From positions 1 through 12,430 of the forward strand of contig DVMZ01000027.1 of NCBI GenBank assembly GCA_018714725.1: a stretch of DNA of 12,430 bases, written 5' to 3'. Below the pieces are notes generated by a model. It was not told where the DNA came from and made no database searches. It was given only the letters and a program-made list of their open reading frames with translations. This DNA comes from Candidatus Scatosoma pullistercoris (GTDB lineage: Bacteria; Bacillota; Clostridia; Christensenellales; Borkfalkiaceae). The position numbers and the translations under genes were made by a program. How positions within the stretch are numbered: the first letter of the stretch is position 1; every line of letters starts with the position of its first letter. Positions 1 through 7,287 of this stretch are shown here, piece after piece.

Positions 1-1
1 C

Positions 2-211
2 GGCCGCATGGGGTACTTTGCTTCCCGGAACAACCGGATCGGCGAATTTGTCCGTCTGAAAATTACGGAAGCCAACGGAATTTCCCTGTTCGGCACCCCT
101 GTGGCGGAGGACGGGGAAAACGGAGGCCCGGATTTCCCGGAAGAATCAGACCGACCGGAAAAATCGGTTAAATCGGACAAAAAGACAGACGGCGCAGGCG
201 GCGCAAACTGA
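2..211 (+). CDS. miaB: MiaB C-terminus (tRNA-2-methylthio-N6-dimethylallyladenosine synthase), partial
   Basis: The reading frame is open from the window edge and only the last 69 codons are present. The segment IGEFVRLKITEANGISLFG matches the end of the TRAM RNA-binding domain that closes MiaB-family radical-SAM methylthiotransferases. These enzymes add the 2-methylthio group to i6A37 of tRNAs. The catalytic part (Fe-S cluster motifs) lies upstream of the window and cannot be seen. After the TRAM strand there is a tail of about 35 hydrophilic residues rich in D, E, K, G and P, which looks disordered. The stop is 16 bp before mutS, so the genes are probably cotranscribed, and miaB-mutS adjacency is common in Clostridia. 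The related RimO and MtaB enzymes also end in TRAM domains. I prefer MiaB because of the location and because its partner miaA lies in the same operon. Confidence 0.72.
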   Translation, partial: GRMGYFASRNNRIGEFVRLKITEANGISLFGTPVAEDGENGGPDFPEESDRPEKSVKSDKKTDGAGGAN

Positions 212-227
212 AAAGGCGGTTGAATGT

Positions 228-2825
228 ATGGCTCTTTCACAGATGATGCGGCATTACCTCGAAATGAAGGACAAATACAAGGATTGTATTCTGTTCTATC
301 GTCTCGGGGATTTTTACGAGATGTTTTTTGAAGATGCGGAGAAAGTGTCGAGACTGCTCGATCTCACGCTGACGGGAAAGGACTGCGGGTTGGACGAGCG
401 TGCGCCCATGTGCGGAATTCCCTATCATGCGGCGGACGTGTATATCGCAAAACTCGTCGGAATGGGTGAAAAAGTGGCCATCTGCGAACAGCTTTCCGAT
501 CCCAAGGAAGCGGGGCGCGGACTGGTTGATCGCGACGTGGTGCGCGTGGTATCGGCCGGTACGCTTATCGACGACACGATGCTGGACGAAACCCGGAACA
601 ATTATATCGCCTGTCTGTTCAAATCGGGAGAGAGCATCGCCGTGGCCTGGACGGACATCACGACGGGAGAATTTTCCACGCTGGAATTCAACGGCGAATC
701 GGCGCTGGAAGATTCGGTCAATCAGCTGGTGAAGCTGTCGGCGGCGGAGATCATCTGCAACGAAGAAATGCTGTTGGCGGCCAAGGACGTCAAGGAGCTG
801 AAACACGGCATACTTCCGGCGTTTTCCTGTTATGTGCCGTGGGCGTTCAATGTCAGGCACGCCGAAAAAAATCTTCTGGAACAGTTCGGCACCCGTTCGC
901 TGGCGGCCTACGGGATTGCGGGAAAAGAAAATTGCATCGCGGCGGCGGGCGCGCTGATCGAGTATCTGAGGGAGACGCAGAAACATTCTTTAAGCAATAT
1001 CAACTCCATCAAAGTGGTCAATCACGACCGTTTTATGGTTCTCGACAGCATTGCCGTGCGCAATTTGGAACTGGTGCGGAGCAACGGAGAAGGGAAGAGG
1101 TACGGCTCTTTGCTCTGGCTGCTCGACAAGACGAAAACGGGCATGGGGGCGAGATTGCTGACCCGCATGATTCTTTCGCCGCTCAAGGATATTTCCGAAA
1201 TCACCTATCGTCAGGACGGCGTCAGCGAACTGTTTGACGCCTCCGTGGTTCGCATGGGGCTTGCCGACACGCTCAAAGACGTCAAGGACGTGGAGCGGCT
1301 TTCCGGTAAAATTTCCAACGGCAATTTCCTGCCCAAAGACTGTGTGGCGCTTGCCGTTTCCCTGAACGCGTTGCCGTCCGTCCGGTTTCAGCTGAGCGGA
1401 TTTTCTTCGCGTATTCTCTCGGACATTGCGGACGATCTGCCGGACATGAAAATCCTCGCCGACACGCTAACGGCGGCAATCGTGGACAAACCGCCCGCAC
1501 TGATGAAAGACGGGGGGTATATCCGGGAGGGGTATAACCGGGAACTGGACGAACTGCGCGCCATCGGCAAGGACGGCAAGAGTCTGATTGCGGAAATCGA
1601 AACACGGGAAAAAGAGCGCACGGGGATCAAGACTCTGAAAGTAGGGTATAACCGGGTATTCGGGTACTATATAGAAATCTCCAATTCCTTCCGGGATAAA
1701 GTTCCGGAGCACTATATCCGCAAACAGACGCTGACGACGGGCGAACGGTTTATAACGGCGGAACTCAAAGAACTGGAAGACAAAATTCTGACCAGCAGCG
1801 AAAAAGCGCTGAAGCTGGAAACCAGGCTGTATAATGACCTTCTGGACCTGCTCTCTCAAAATATTGAAAAATTGCAGAAGATTTCGGCCGCGATCGCATT
1901 GCTCGATTGCCTGGTTTCGTTGGCTGCGGTGGCGAAGGAGCGTAAGTACTGCCGCCCGGTCATGACGGAAGGGGGAAAACTGATGATTTCGGAAGGCCGT
2001 CATCCCGTCGTCGAAGCGATTTCCAAAGAGCGATTTGTGCCCAACGATACTTTGCTCGATAACGAAGAAAATCGAAGCGCCGTGATCACCGGCCCGAATA
2101 TGGCCGGAAAAAGCACTTACATGCGCCAGGTGGCGCTCATCGTCCTGATGGCGCACATCGGCAGTTTTGTCCCCGCAAAAGCGGCGGAGATTCCTTTGAC
2201 AGACCGGATTTTCACGCGGGTGGGGGCCAGCGACAATCTGATTTTCGATCAGAGTACCTTTATGGTGGAAATGACGGAAGTGGCCACCATTCTGTTGCAT
2301 GCCACGAAGGACAGTCTGCTCGTTCTCGACGAAGTGGGGCGGGGAACCAGCACTTACGACGGCTTGTCCATTGCCTGGGCCGTCATCGAATTTCTGACCG
2401 AAAAAATCCGGGCAAAGACGCTGTTCGCCACGCACTATCATGAATTGACGGAGCTTGAAAACAAGATAGAAGGAGTGAAAAATTACAAGGTGACGGTACG
2501 GGAGCTGAACGGCGCGGTGGTGTTCCTGCGCAAGATTGCCCGGGGCGGTGCCAATCGCAGTTTCGGCATCGAAGTGGCGGCGCTGGCCGGGGTTCCAAAA
2601 GAAGTGACTGCCCGCGCAAAAGGGATTTTGAAAACGCTGGAAAAGAACGACATCGCCAAAAAAGGCATGCTTGCGGATCGCATCGCGGAAACAGACGACG
2701 AAGAAAAACGTTCTCTTTCCGAGGCGGAAAAGATTCTGCTCGATACGGACACCGATACGCTTTCGCCCATGCAGGCTTTGCTCCTCATCAACGATCTCAA
2801 AGAAAAAGTAAAAGCGGAGAACTGA
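228..2825 (+). CDS. mutS: DNA mismatch repair protein MutS
   Basis: MutS is the homodimeric clamp that recognises mismatches and small loops in DNA and recruits MutL using ATP. The 865-residue length is normal for the family. The N-terminus opens with the mismatch-recognition domain, and GDFYEMF holds the Phe-x-Glu mismatch wedge (F29, E31). Connector, core/lever and clamp domains occupy roughly residues 125-550. The ABC-type ATPase shows Walker A GPNMAGKST at 622-630, Walker B LLVLDE ending at D701-E702, and the signature GRGTSTYDG directly after it. The tail ending SPMQALLLINDLKEKVK fits the C-terminal helix-turn-helix dimerisation region. The ATG at 228 aligns with the usual MutS start; a weak AAGGCGG lies 8 or so bases upstream. 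The stop is separated from mutL by one base, so the two are translationally linked. I did not recognise a clear QLSFF-like sliding-clamp motif near the C-terminus. Confidence 0.97.
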   Translation: MALSQMMRHYLEMKDKYKDCILFYRLGDFYEMFFEDAEKVSRLLDLTLTGKDCGLDERAPMCGIPYHAADVYIAKLVGMGEKVAICEQLSDPKEAGRGLVDRDVVRVVSAGTLIDDTMLDETRNNYIACLFKSGESIAVAWTDITTGEFSTLEFNGESALEDSVNQLVKLSAAEIICNEEMLLAAKDVKELKHGILPAFSCYVPWAFNVRHAEKNLLEQFGTRSLAAYGIAGKENCIAAAGALIEYLRETQKHSLSNINSIKVVNHDRFMVLDSIAVRNLELVRSNGEGKRYGSLLWLLDKTKTGMGARLLTRMILSPLKDISEITYRQDGVSELFDASVVRMGLADTLKDVKDVERLSGKISNGNFLPKDCVALAVSLNALPSVRFQLSGFSSRILSDIADDLPDMKILADTLTAAIVDKPPALMKDGGYIREGYNRELDELRAIGKDGKSLIAEIETREKERTGIKTLKVGYNRVFGYYIEISNSFRDKVPEHYIRKQTLTTGERFITAELKELEDKILTSSEKALKLETRLYNDLLDLLSQNIEKLQKISAAIALLDCLVSLAAVAKERKYCRPVMTEGGKLMISEGRHPVVEAISKERFVPNDTLLDNEENRSAVITGPNMAGKSTYMRQVALIVLMAHIGSFVPAKAAEIPLTDRIFTRVGASDNLIFDQSTFMVEMTEVATILLHATKDSLLVLDEVGRGTSTYDGLSIAWAVIEFLTEKIRAKTLFATHYHELTELENKIEGVKNYKVTVRELNGAVVFLRKIARGGANRSFGIEVAALAGVPKEVTARAKGILKTLEKNDIAKKGMLADRIAETDDEEKRSLSEAEKILLDTDTDTLSPMQALLLINDLKEKVKAEN

Positions 2826-2826
2826 T

Positions 2827-4908
2827 ATGTCGAAAATCAATATTCTGCCCGCACAGGTATACAATCGCATAGCCGCCGGCGAGGTGGTGGACCGTCCCTA
2901 TTCCGTCGTCAAGGAACTGGTTGAAAATTCTATTGACGCCGGGGCCACGGAAATAGAGATTTCTGTAGAGGGCGGCGGAAAGCAGCTGATTCGTGTGACG
3001 GATAACGGCGGAGGAATTCTCCGGGAGGATTTGCAGGCGGCGTTTTTGCCGCATGCAACCAGCAAGATCGCGAAAGCGGACGATCTCGAACATATTCTGA
3101 CGCTGGGATTCCGTGGAGAGGCGGTTGCGTCTATTTCCGCGGTTTCCAAAATGACGATCACGTCCAAAGTGCCGGAAAAAAATTGCTACCGGCTTTGTTC
3201 GGACGGGGGAAAACTGGGGGAGATCGAAGAAGCGGCGGGGGACGACGGAACGGACGTCCGCGTGGAAATGCTCTTTTTCAATACGCCGGTGCGCCTGAAA
3301 TTTCTGAAATCGGAAAAATCGGAGGAGACGGATATCACCAATTTTGTCTCGCGCTTTATTCTCAGCCGTCCGGACATCGCTTTCCGGTACTACGTCAACG
3401 GCAAAAAAGTTCTGCAATCGTTCGGCGGCGGGGAGGAAGAGGCGATCGTCGACGTGTACGGCGCGTCCATTCTGAAGGATTGTTACAAAATTTCGGCGGA
3501 AAAACACGGGGTTAAAATCCGGGGCTATATCGGGAATCAGAATTTTTCCAAGCCGAACAAGACCTATCAGAGCGTGTTCCTCAACGGCCGCTATATCGTC
3601 AACTCCACGATTTCCGCGGCAGTGTCCAATGCCTATGCCAGCTATCTGATGAAGCGGCAGTATCCCTTTTATGTGCTGTATATAGACGTTCCGGCGGAAG
3701 TGGTGGACGTCAACGTACATCCCAATAAGGCGGACGTACGCTTTATCGATAACCAGGTGATTTACGGGTGTATCTATTCGGTGATCTCTTCGGTACTGGA
3801 CGGAAATCCCAAAGCGCTGGACTACCTGGCTTCCGGCTCGGTTCCGTCTGTGCAGTCCGTTGCGGAACCGGATTTTTCGGCCGGGCTTTCTTCCGGGAAA
3901 GCGGCTCCGGTTCGGGAGGTACCGGATGTTCAACCTGTTTCCCGCGCGAATACGGAGCGGCCTGCGGTTTCTGCGCCGGTGCGGGACGGGCGGGCGAAGG
4001 GATTCACTTCGGCGCTCTACGAAGAAGCGAAGCGGGAAATCGAAAAGGCAACGCCCCGGCCGACGGCGTCCGGAAAAGAACTTCCTTTTGAAACGGAAGA
4101 ACGGAAAAATCCGCCTGCCGTGCCGAAGAACGGGGAGAAAGAGAAAAAGAGCCTCAGAAACACTTATTCCGATTTATTTTTTGAAAAGAACGTCCTTGAA
4201 GTCAACGCCCCGTCCGCCGTTCCGTCCGGAACTTCTTCCGGAGAGTCTTCCGTCGTTCCGACGGATCCTTTTCTCGAAAACAAAAAATTCCTCGAAGAGC
4301 GGGATAAAAAAGCGGCGCAGAGCCGTGTGGACGTGTCGTCCTGTTCGTATGTCGGCAAGCTGTTCAACACCTATCTTTTGTATGAACAGGGCGACTGTTT
4401 TTATATCATCGATCAGCACGCCGCGCACGAGCGCCTAATCTTTGACCGTCTCAAAGAGCAGATGCGACACCGGAATGTCATGCAGCAGCCCATGTTGCTT
4501 CCGTATGTTCTCAATCTCAACGCCTTCGAGAGCGCGTTTATCCGCGAAAATCTCGAAAATATACGTGATATGGGGTTTGATATCGAGGAATTCGGGGAGA
4601 ATTCCTTCAAAGTCTCCGCCGTACCTCTGGATTTGCAAAGCATCGATCTCGGCGTCTTTTTCAATGAAATTCTCGGCGACGTGAGCGGTTATCGCGCCAT
4701 CAAGCTGGAAGATATTCTGAAAGACAAACTGGCGACGGCCGCCTGCAAAGCCGCCGTAAAGGGAGGTATGGATCTGACGCGGGGAGAGGTGGACGAGCTC
4801 TTCCGGCTCATGGACGGAAATATCGGGCTGAAATGTCCGCACGGCAGGCCTGTCGTCGTGCGAATGACGAAGACGGAACTGGAAAAGATGTTCAAGAGGA
4901 TTGTCTGA
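2827..4908 (+). CDS. mutL: DNA mismatch repair protein MutL, endonuclease type
   Basis: MutL couples MutS mismatch recognition to strand incision. The N-terminal GHKL ATPase has ELVENSIDAGA (E30-A40, catalytic Glu and Mg-binding Asn), DNGGGI (59-64), HATSKI (75-80) and GFRGEA (93-98), followed by FFNTPVRLKFLKS and VHPNKADVRF. A Pro/Ser/Glu-rich linker runs from about residue 332 to 500. The C-terminal domain has the endonuclease metal site DQHAAHERLIFD (529-540), ACKAAV (639-644) and CPHGRP (670-675). It is therefore a nicking MutL, as in bacteria without MutH. QPMLLP (554-559) aligns with the sliding-clamp-binding motif of Bacillus MutL. The last position of the DQHA(X)2E(X)4E motif is Asp540 instead of Glu. 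The start at 2827 has a GGAG 7 bases upstream and follows the mutS stop by one base. Length 693 residues is usual for Firmicutes. Confidence 0.97.
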   Translation: MSKINILPAQVYNRIAAGEVVDRPYSVVKELVENSIDAGATEIEISVEGGGKQLIRVTDNGGGILREDLQAAFLPHATSKIAKADDLEHILTLGFRGEAVASISAVSKMTITSKVPEKNCYRLCSDGGKLGEIEEAAGDDGTDVRVEMLFFNTPVRLKFLKSEKSEETDITNFVSRFILSRPDIAFRYYVNGKKVLQSFGGGEEEAIVDVYGASILKDCYKISAEKHGVKIRGYIGNQNFSKPNKTYQSVFLNGRYIVNSTISAAVSNAYASYLMKRQYPFYVLYIDVPAEVVDVNVHPNKADVRFIDNQVIYGCIYSVISSVLDGNPKALDYLASGSVPSVQSVAEPDFSAGLSSGKAAPVREVPDVQPVSRANTERPAVSAPVRDGRAKGFTSALYEEAKREIEKATPRPTASGKELPFETEERKNPPAVPKNGEKEKKSLRNTYSDLFFEKNVLEVNAPSAVPSGTSSGESSVVPTDPFLENKKFLEERDKKAAQSRVDVSSCSYVGKLFNTYLLYEQGDCFYIIDQHAAHERLIFDRLKEQMRHRNVMQQPMLLPYVLNLNAFESAFIRENLENIRDMGFDIEEFGENSFKVSAVPLDLQSIDLGVFFNEILGDVSGYRAIKLEDILKDKLATAACKAAVKGGMDLTRGEVDELFRLMDGNIGLKCPHGRPVVVRMTKTELEKMFKRIV

Positions 4909-5801
4909 TGCGCGTTCTGGTGATTTGCGGCCCTACGGCGTCCGGAAAAACTTCGCTTGCGGTCGAATGCGCGCGCGCGTTGGATACGGAAATCATTTCC
5001 GCAGATTCCATGCTGGTGTATAAAGGGCTGGATATCGGGACGGCAAAACCTTCTGCCTCAGAGCGCAAAGGCGTTGTGCATCATCTCATCGACGTGGCGG
5101 AGCCGACGGAAAGTTTCTCCGTGAGCGACTACGAGCGCCTTGCGCTACCGGTCGTGCAATCTCTTCTTTCCCGTGGAAAAACTCCCGTTATCTGCGGAGG
5201 TACCGGGTTTTATATCAATTCCGTTTTGTATAAAAGCCAGTTCGGAAAGACGGGTGCCAACCCCGAAATCCGGAAAAAATACGAGACCTACCTCGAAGAG
5301 AACGGAAAGGAGCGCTTGCACGCTTTGCTGAAAGAGTGCGATCCGGAAAGCGCTTCGCGGTTGCATCCGAACGATACGAAACGGGTGGTCCGTGCCCTGG
5401 AAATTTTTGAAACCACCGGGAGAAAGAAGTCCGATCAGCACGATCTTCCCGTCCCGAGGTTTGACTTTGTCTGCGTTTCCGTCGGCTATCCGCGCGAGGA
5501 GCTGTATGAAAGAATCAATCGCCGGGTGGACGGAATGCTGAACGCCGGACTGGCCGAGGAAGTCCGGTCTCTTCTCGAGCGGGGAATTCCGCTTTCCGCC
5601 CAGTGCATGCAAGGAATCGGCTATAAAGAAATGGCGGAAGGCATGCGGCAGGGGTGGCCGATGACGGAGATCGCAGAGCTCATCAAAAAAAACACCCGCA
5701 ATTACGCCAAACGACAGATTACGTTTTTCAGGCGCATGAACAATCACACTGTTCTCAGCCCGGAACACGCCACGGCGGAAGAAGTATTGAAATTGCTTTG
5801 A
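4908..5801 (+). CDS. miaA: tRNA dimethylallyltransferase MiaA
   Basis: MiaA transfers the dimethylallyl group from DMAPP to N6 of A37 in tRNAs that read UNN codons; MiaB then methylthiolates the product. The protein has a P-loop GPTASGKT (8-15), the family block ADSMLVYKGLDIGTAKPS, GGTGFYINSVLY, the segment DPESASRLHPNDTKRVVRALEIFE, and QGIGYKEM near the C-terminus, all diagnostic of MiaA. An open frame extends 25 codons upstream to 4833, but I chose ATG 4908. It places MRVLVICGPTASGKT at the normal N-terminus, has an AAGAGGA ribosome site at 4894-4900, and overlaps the mutL stop by one base (TGATG), a classic translational-coupling arrangement. The resulting 297 residues is close to the family norm. 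The operon seems to end here: a palindromic region starts 3 bp after the stop, and the next gene has its own candidate promoter. Confidence 0.96.
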   Translation: MRVLVICGPTASGKTSLAVECARALDTEIISADSMLVYKGLDIGTAKPSASERKGVVHHLIDVAEPTESFSVSDYERLALPVVQSLLSRGKTPVICGGTGFYINSVLYKSQFGKTGANPEIRKKYETYLEENGKERLHALLKECDPESASRLHPNDTKRVVRALEIFETTGRKKSDQHDLPVPRFDFVCVSVGYPREELYERINRRVDGMLNAGLAEEVRSLLERGIPLSAQCMQGIGYKEMAEGMRQGWPMTEIAELIKKNTRNYAKRQITFFRRMNNHTVLSPEHATAEEVLKLL

Positions 5802-5803
5802 AC

Positions 5804-5834
5804 TATGTCAGACATATATGTTATGTCTGACATA
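5804..5834. promoter_or_regulatory. Paired palindromic operator-like site between miaA and the YnbB-like gene
   Basis: Two 13-bp elements, TATGTCAGACATA (5804-5816) and TATGTCTGACATA (5822-5834), are perfect reverse complements of each other, separated by 5 bp. Each is also a near-perfect palindrome by itself (TATGTC-N-GACATA), with centres 18 bp apart. A 31-bp hairpin could form, but its stem is AT-rich and no T-run follows, so it does not look like an intrinsic terminator. Doubled self-palindromes next to a -10 element are what two dimers of a DNA-binding regulator would occupy. The core TGTCNGACA loosely resembles sites of FadR-type GntR regulators. The regulator is unknown, and none is encoded in the window. 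Confidence 0.7.
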
Positions 5835-5836
5835 AT
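5828..5836 (+). promoter_or_regulatory. Candidate extended -10 promoter of the YnbB-like gene
   Basis: TGACATAAT combines the TGn extension with CATAAT, five of six matches to TATAAT. It overlaps the downstream palindrome (5822-5834), so a protein bound there would block polymerase. No convincing -35 lies 17 bp upstream, which is tolerated in extended -10 promoters. Transcription would start near 5843. An AAGGAG at 5843-5848 is too far from the start codon (17 bp); the closer AGGA at 5855-5858, 7 bp before the ATG, more likely serves translation. This is inferred from sequence only. Confidence 0.4.
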
Positions 5837-5865
5837 AAATGTAAGGAGTTAAATAGGATAGAGTT

Positions 5866-7113
5866 ATGACGGCAGAAGAATTGATTTCGCAAAGCGAAAC
5901 GGCGCTTAAAAAAGAGTTTTTGCGGGCGGATGAAATCAGTGAATACAATCAGGAAAAGGTGTTGAAAGCCTTTCAGGAACATCGGGTGGCGCTTCGCCAT
6001 TTCATAGGATCGACAGGTTACGGGTATGGCGACGAGGGAAGATTTACGTTAGGCGAAGTATTCGCTTCCGCATTCGGCGGGGAGGCGGGCATCGTTTCTC
6101 CGGCGATGTTGTCCGGAACGCATGCGCTCAGCGTGGCGTTATTCGGTATTCTCCGGCCGGGGGATTTTGTCCTGTCTGTTTCCGGAATGCCGTACGATAC
6201 CTTGCACGGCGTTATTTACGGCGACGGAAACGGGTCGCTGAAGGATTTCGGGGTTATGTTTGAATGTCTCCCGCTGACTCCGGAAGGGAAGATGGACTTG
6301 AAGAAGGCGGAGCAAAGAATCGAAGCGCTCGGAAATCGTTTGAAGATGGTTTATATTCAGCGCTCCCGCGGGTACGAGCTTCGGGATGCGTTTTCCGTGG
6401 AGGAAATCGGCGAAGTGTGCGCTCGCGTGCGTGCCTGTGGTTTTACAGGATGTATTTTCGTAGATAATTGTTACGGGGAATTCGTGGAAAAAAAGGAACC
6501 CTGCGATGTGGGGGCAGATATTGCGGTCGGTTCTCTTATCAAAAATCCGGGCGGAGGGTTGGCTCCGACGGGCGGGTATGTGGTCGGAAAAAAGGAGTAT
6601 GTCGAACTGATCGGAAGAAGGCTCACGGCTCCTTCCGTCGGCAATGAAGTCGGCTCGTATGCTTATGGCTATCGACTGTTTTATCAGGGATTGTTTCTGG
6701 CGCCGCACGTCGTCAATCAGGCAATCAAAGGAAGTCTGCTTATCGGAAAGTGCATGGAATCGCTCGGATACGAAAATTTTCCCTCTCTCGATAAGACTCC
6801 GGCGGATATCACCCGTGCAATACGTTTTGATACGGCCGAACAGCTCTGTGCCTTTATCCGTTCGGTACAGGAGGCGTCTCCCGTGGACAGCTATGTGACG
6901 CCGGAGCCCTGGGATATGCCGGGATATGACAGTCAGGTGATCATGGCGGCCGGGTGTTTTGTGGACGGCGCGTCCATCGAATTGTCGGCAGACGCTCCCG
7001 TAAAGCCTCCGTATACGGCTTATTTTCAGGGCGGGTTGACGTATGAGCATTGCAAGTACGCGCTGAAAAAAATTCTCGGAAAACTTTTGCCGAAGGCGCA
7101 GGAAAGAGTGTGA
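5866..7113 (+). CDS. ynbB: PLP-dependent enzyme of the YnbB / methionine gamma-lyase-like ("aluminium resistance") family
   Basis: This 415-residue protein belongs to the fold-type I PLP enzymes that databases name methionine gamma-lyase family or aluminium resistance protein (YnbB in Bacillus). The physiological substrate is not settled and I do not assign one. Recognisable features are GYGYGDEGRFTLGEVFASAF near the N-terminus, SGTHALSVALFGILRPGD (with G84-T85-H86, the cofactor phosphate region), DNCYGEF with D200 likely pairing with the pyridine nitrogen, and GSLIKNPGGGLAPTGGY, where K226 is the expected Schiff-base lysine. A stop codon at 5854-5856 fixes the start to ATG 5866. A gene of this family is often found near miaA and hfq in Firmicutes; hfq is missing here. 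The gene stands 64 bp from miaA with its own operator-like region, and two hairpins follow it. Confidence 0.88.
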   Translation: MTAEELISQSETALKKEFLRADEISEYNQEKVLKAFQEHRVALRHFIGSTGYGYGDEGRFTLGEVFASAFGGEAGIVSPAMLSGTHALSVALFGILRPGDFVLSVSGMPYDTLHGVIYGDGNGSLKDFGVMFECLPLTPEGKMDLKKAEQRIEALGNRLKMVYIQRSRGYELRDAFSVEEIGEVCARVRACGFTGCIFVDNCYGEFVEKKEPCDVGADIAVGSLIKNPGGGLAPTGGYVVGKKEYVELIGRRLTAPSVGNEVGSYAYGYRLFYQGLFLAPHVVNQAIKGSLLIGKCMESLGYENFPSLDKTPADITRAIRFDTAEQLCAFIRSVQEASPVDSYVTPEPWDMPGYDSQVIMAAGCFVDGASIELSADAPVKPPYTAYFQGGLTYEHCKYALKKILGKLLPKAQERV

Positions 7114-7190
7114 GAATCTATCAACGAAAAGGCAAAGCGCCGTTTTTTTAACGGAAACGTGAAAAGAGAGGAGAGCATAGACAGGTAATG

Positions 7191-7224
7191 AATAAATCCC
7201 CCGCTATTCAGCGGGGGATTTATT
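7191..7224. terminator. Bidirectional hairpin terminator 1 between ynbB and groEL
   Basis: AATAAATCCCCCGC (7191-7204) and GCGGGGGATTTATT (7211-7224) form a perfect 14-bp stem with a 6-base loop. The GC-rich top followed by ATTTATT gives a moderately U-rich 3' arm on both strands. It would serve as the distal terminator of groESL transcripts (- strand) and the proximal one for the ynbB-like transcript (+ strand). The U-run is not a perfect homopolymer. Confidence 0.75.
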
Positions 7225-7231
7225 CTGAAAG

Positions 7232-7261
7232 ACCAAGGCGGCTTTTCACAGCCGCCTTGGT
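7232..7261. terminator. Bidirectional hairpin terminator 2, adjacent to groEL
   Basis: ACCAAGGCGGCT (7232-7243) pairs with AGCCGCCTTGGT (7250-7261) in a perfect 12-bp stem with a 6-base loop. It begins 26 bp beyond the groEL stop on the - strand and is followed there by CTTTC. On the + strand it is followed by TGATATTTAATT. It is the first strong hairpin met by groEL transcription and probably the main groESL terminator. The short T-runs make its efficiency uncertain. Confidence 0.78.
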
Positions 7262-7287
7262 TGATATTTAATTGACCTTGGTCGGAA

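Noticed and set aside
1467..3933. Long - strand frames (467 and 378 codons) opposite mutS and mutL.
   Set aside because: Mirror frames of conserved genes with Phe/Arg/His-biased composition and no recognised family.
7123..7147. Possible terminator just after the ynbB-like gene: short GGC/GCC pairing followed by a run of seven T.
   Set aside because: Only about three base pairs can form next to the T-run, too weak compared with the two strong hairpins that follow.
7188..7271. A 27-codon frame (ATG to TAA) running through both hairpins after the ynbB-like gene, with a GGAG about 15 bases upstream.
   Set aside because: Its whole length is the two inverted repeats of the terminators, the ribosome site is too distant, and the composition follows from the stems. 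It is most likely a chance frame.
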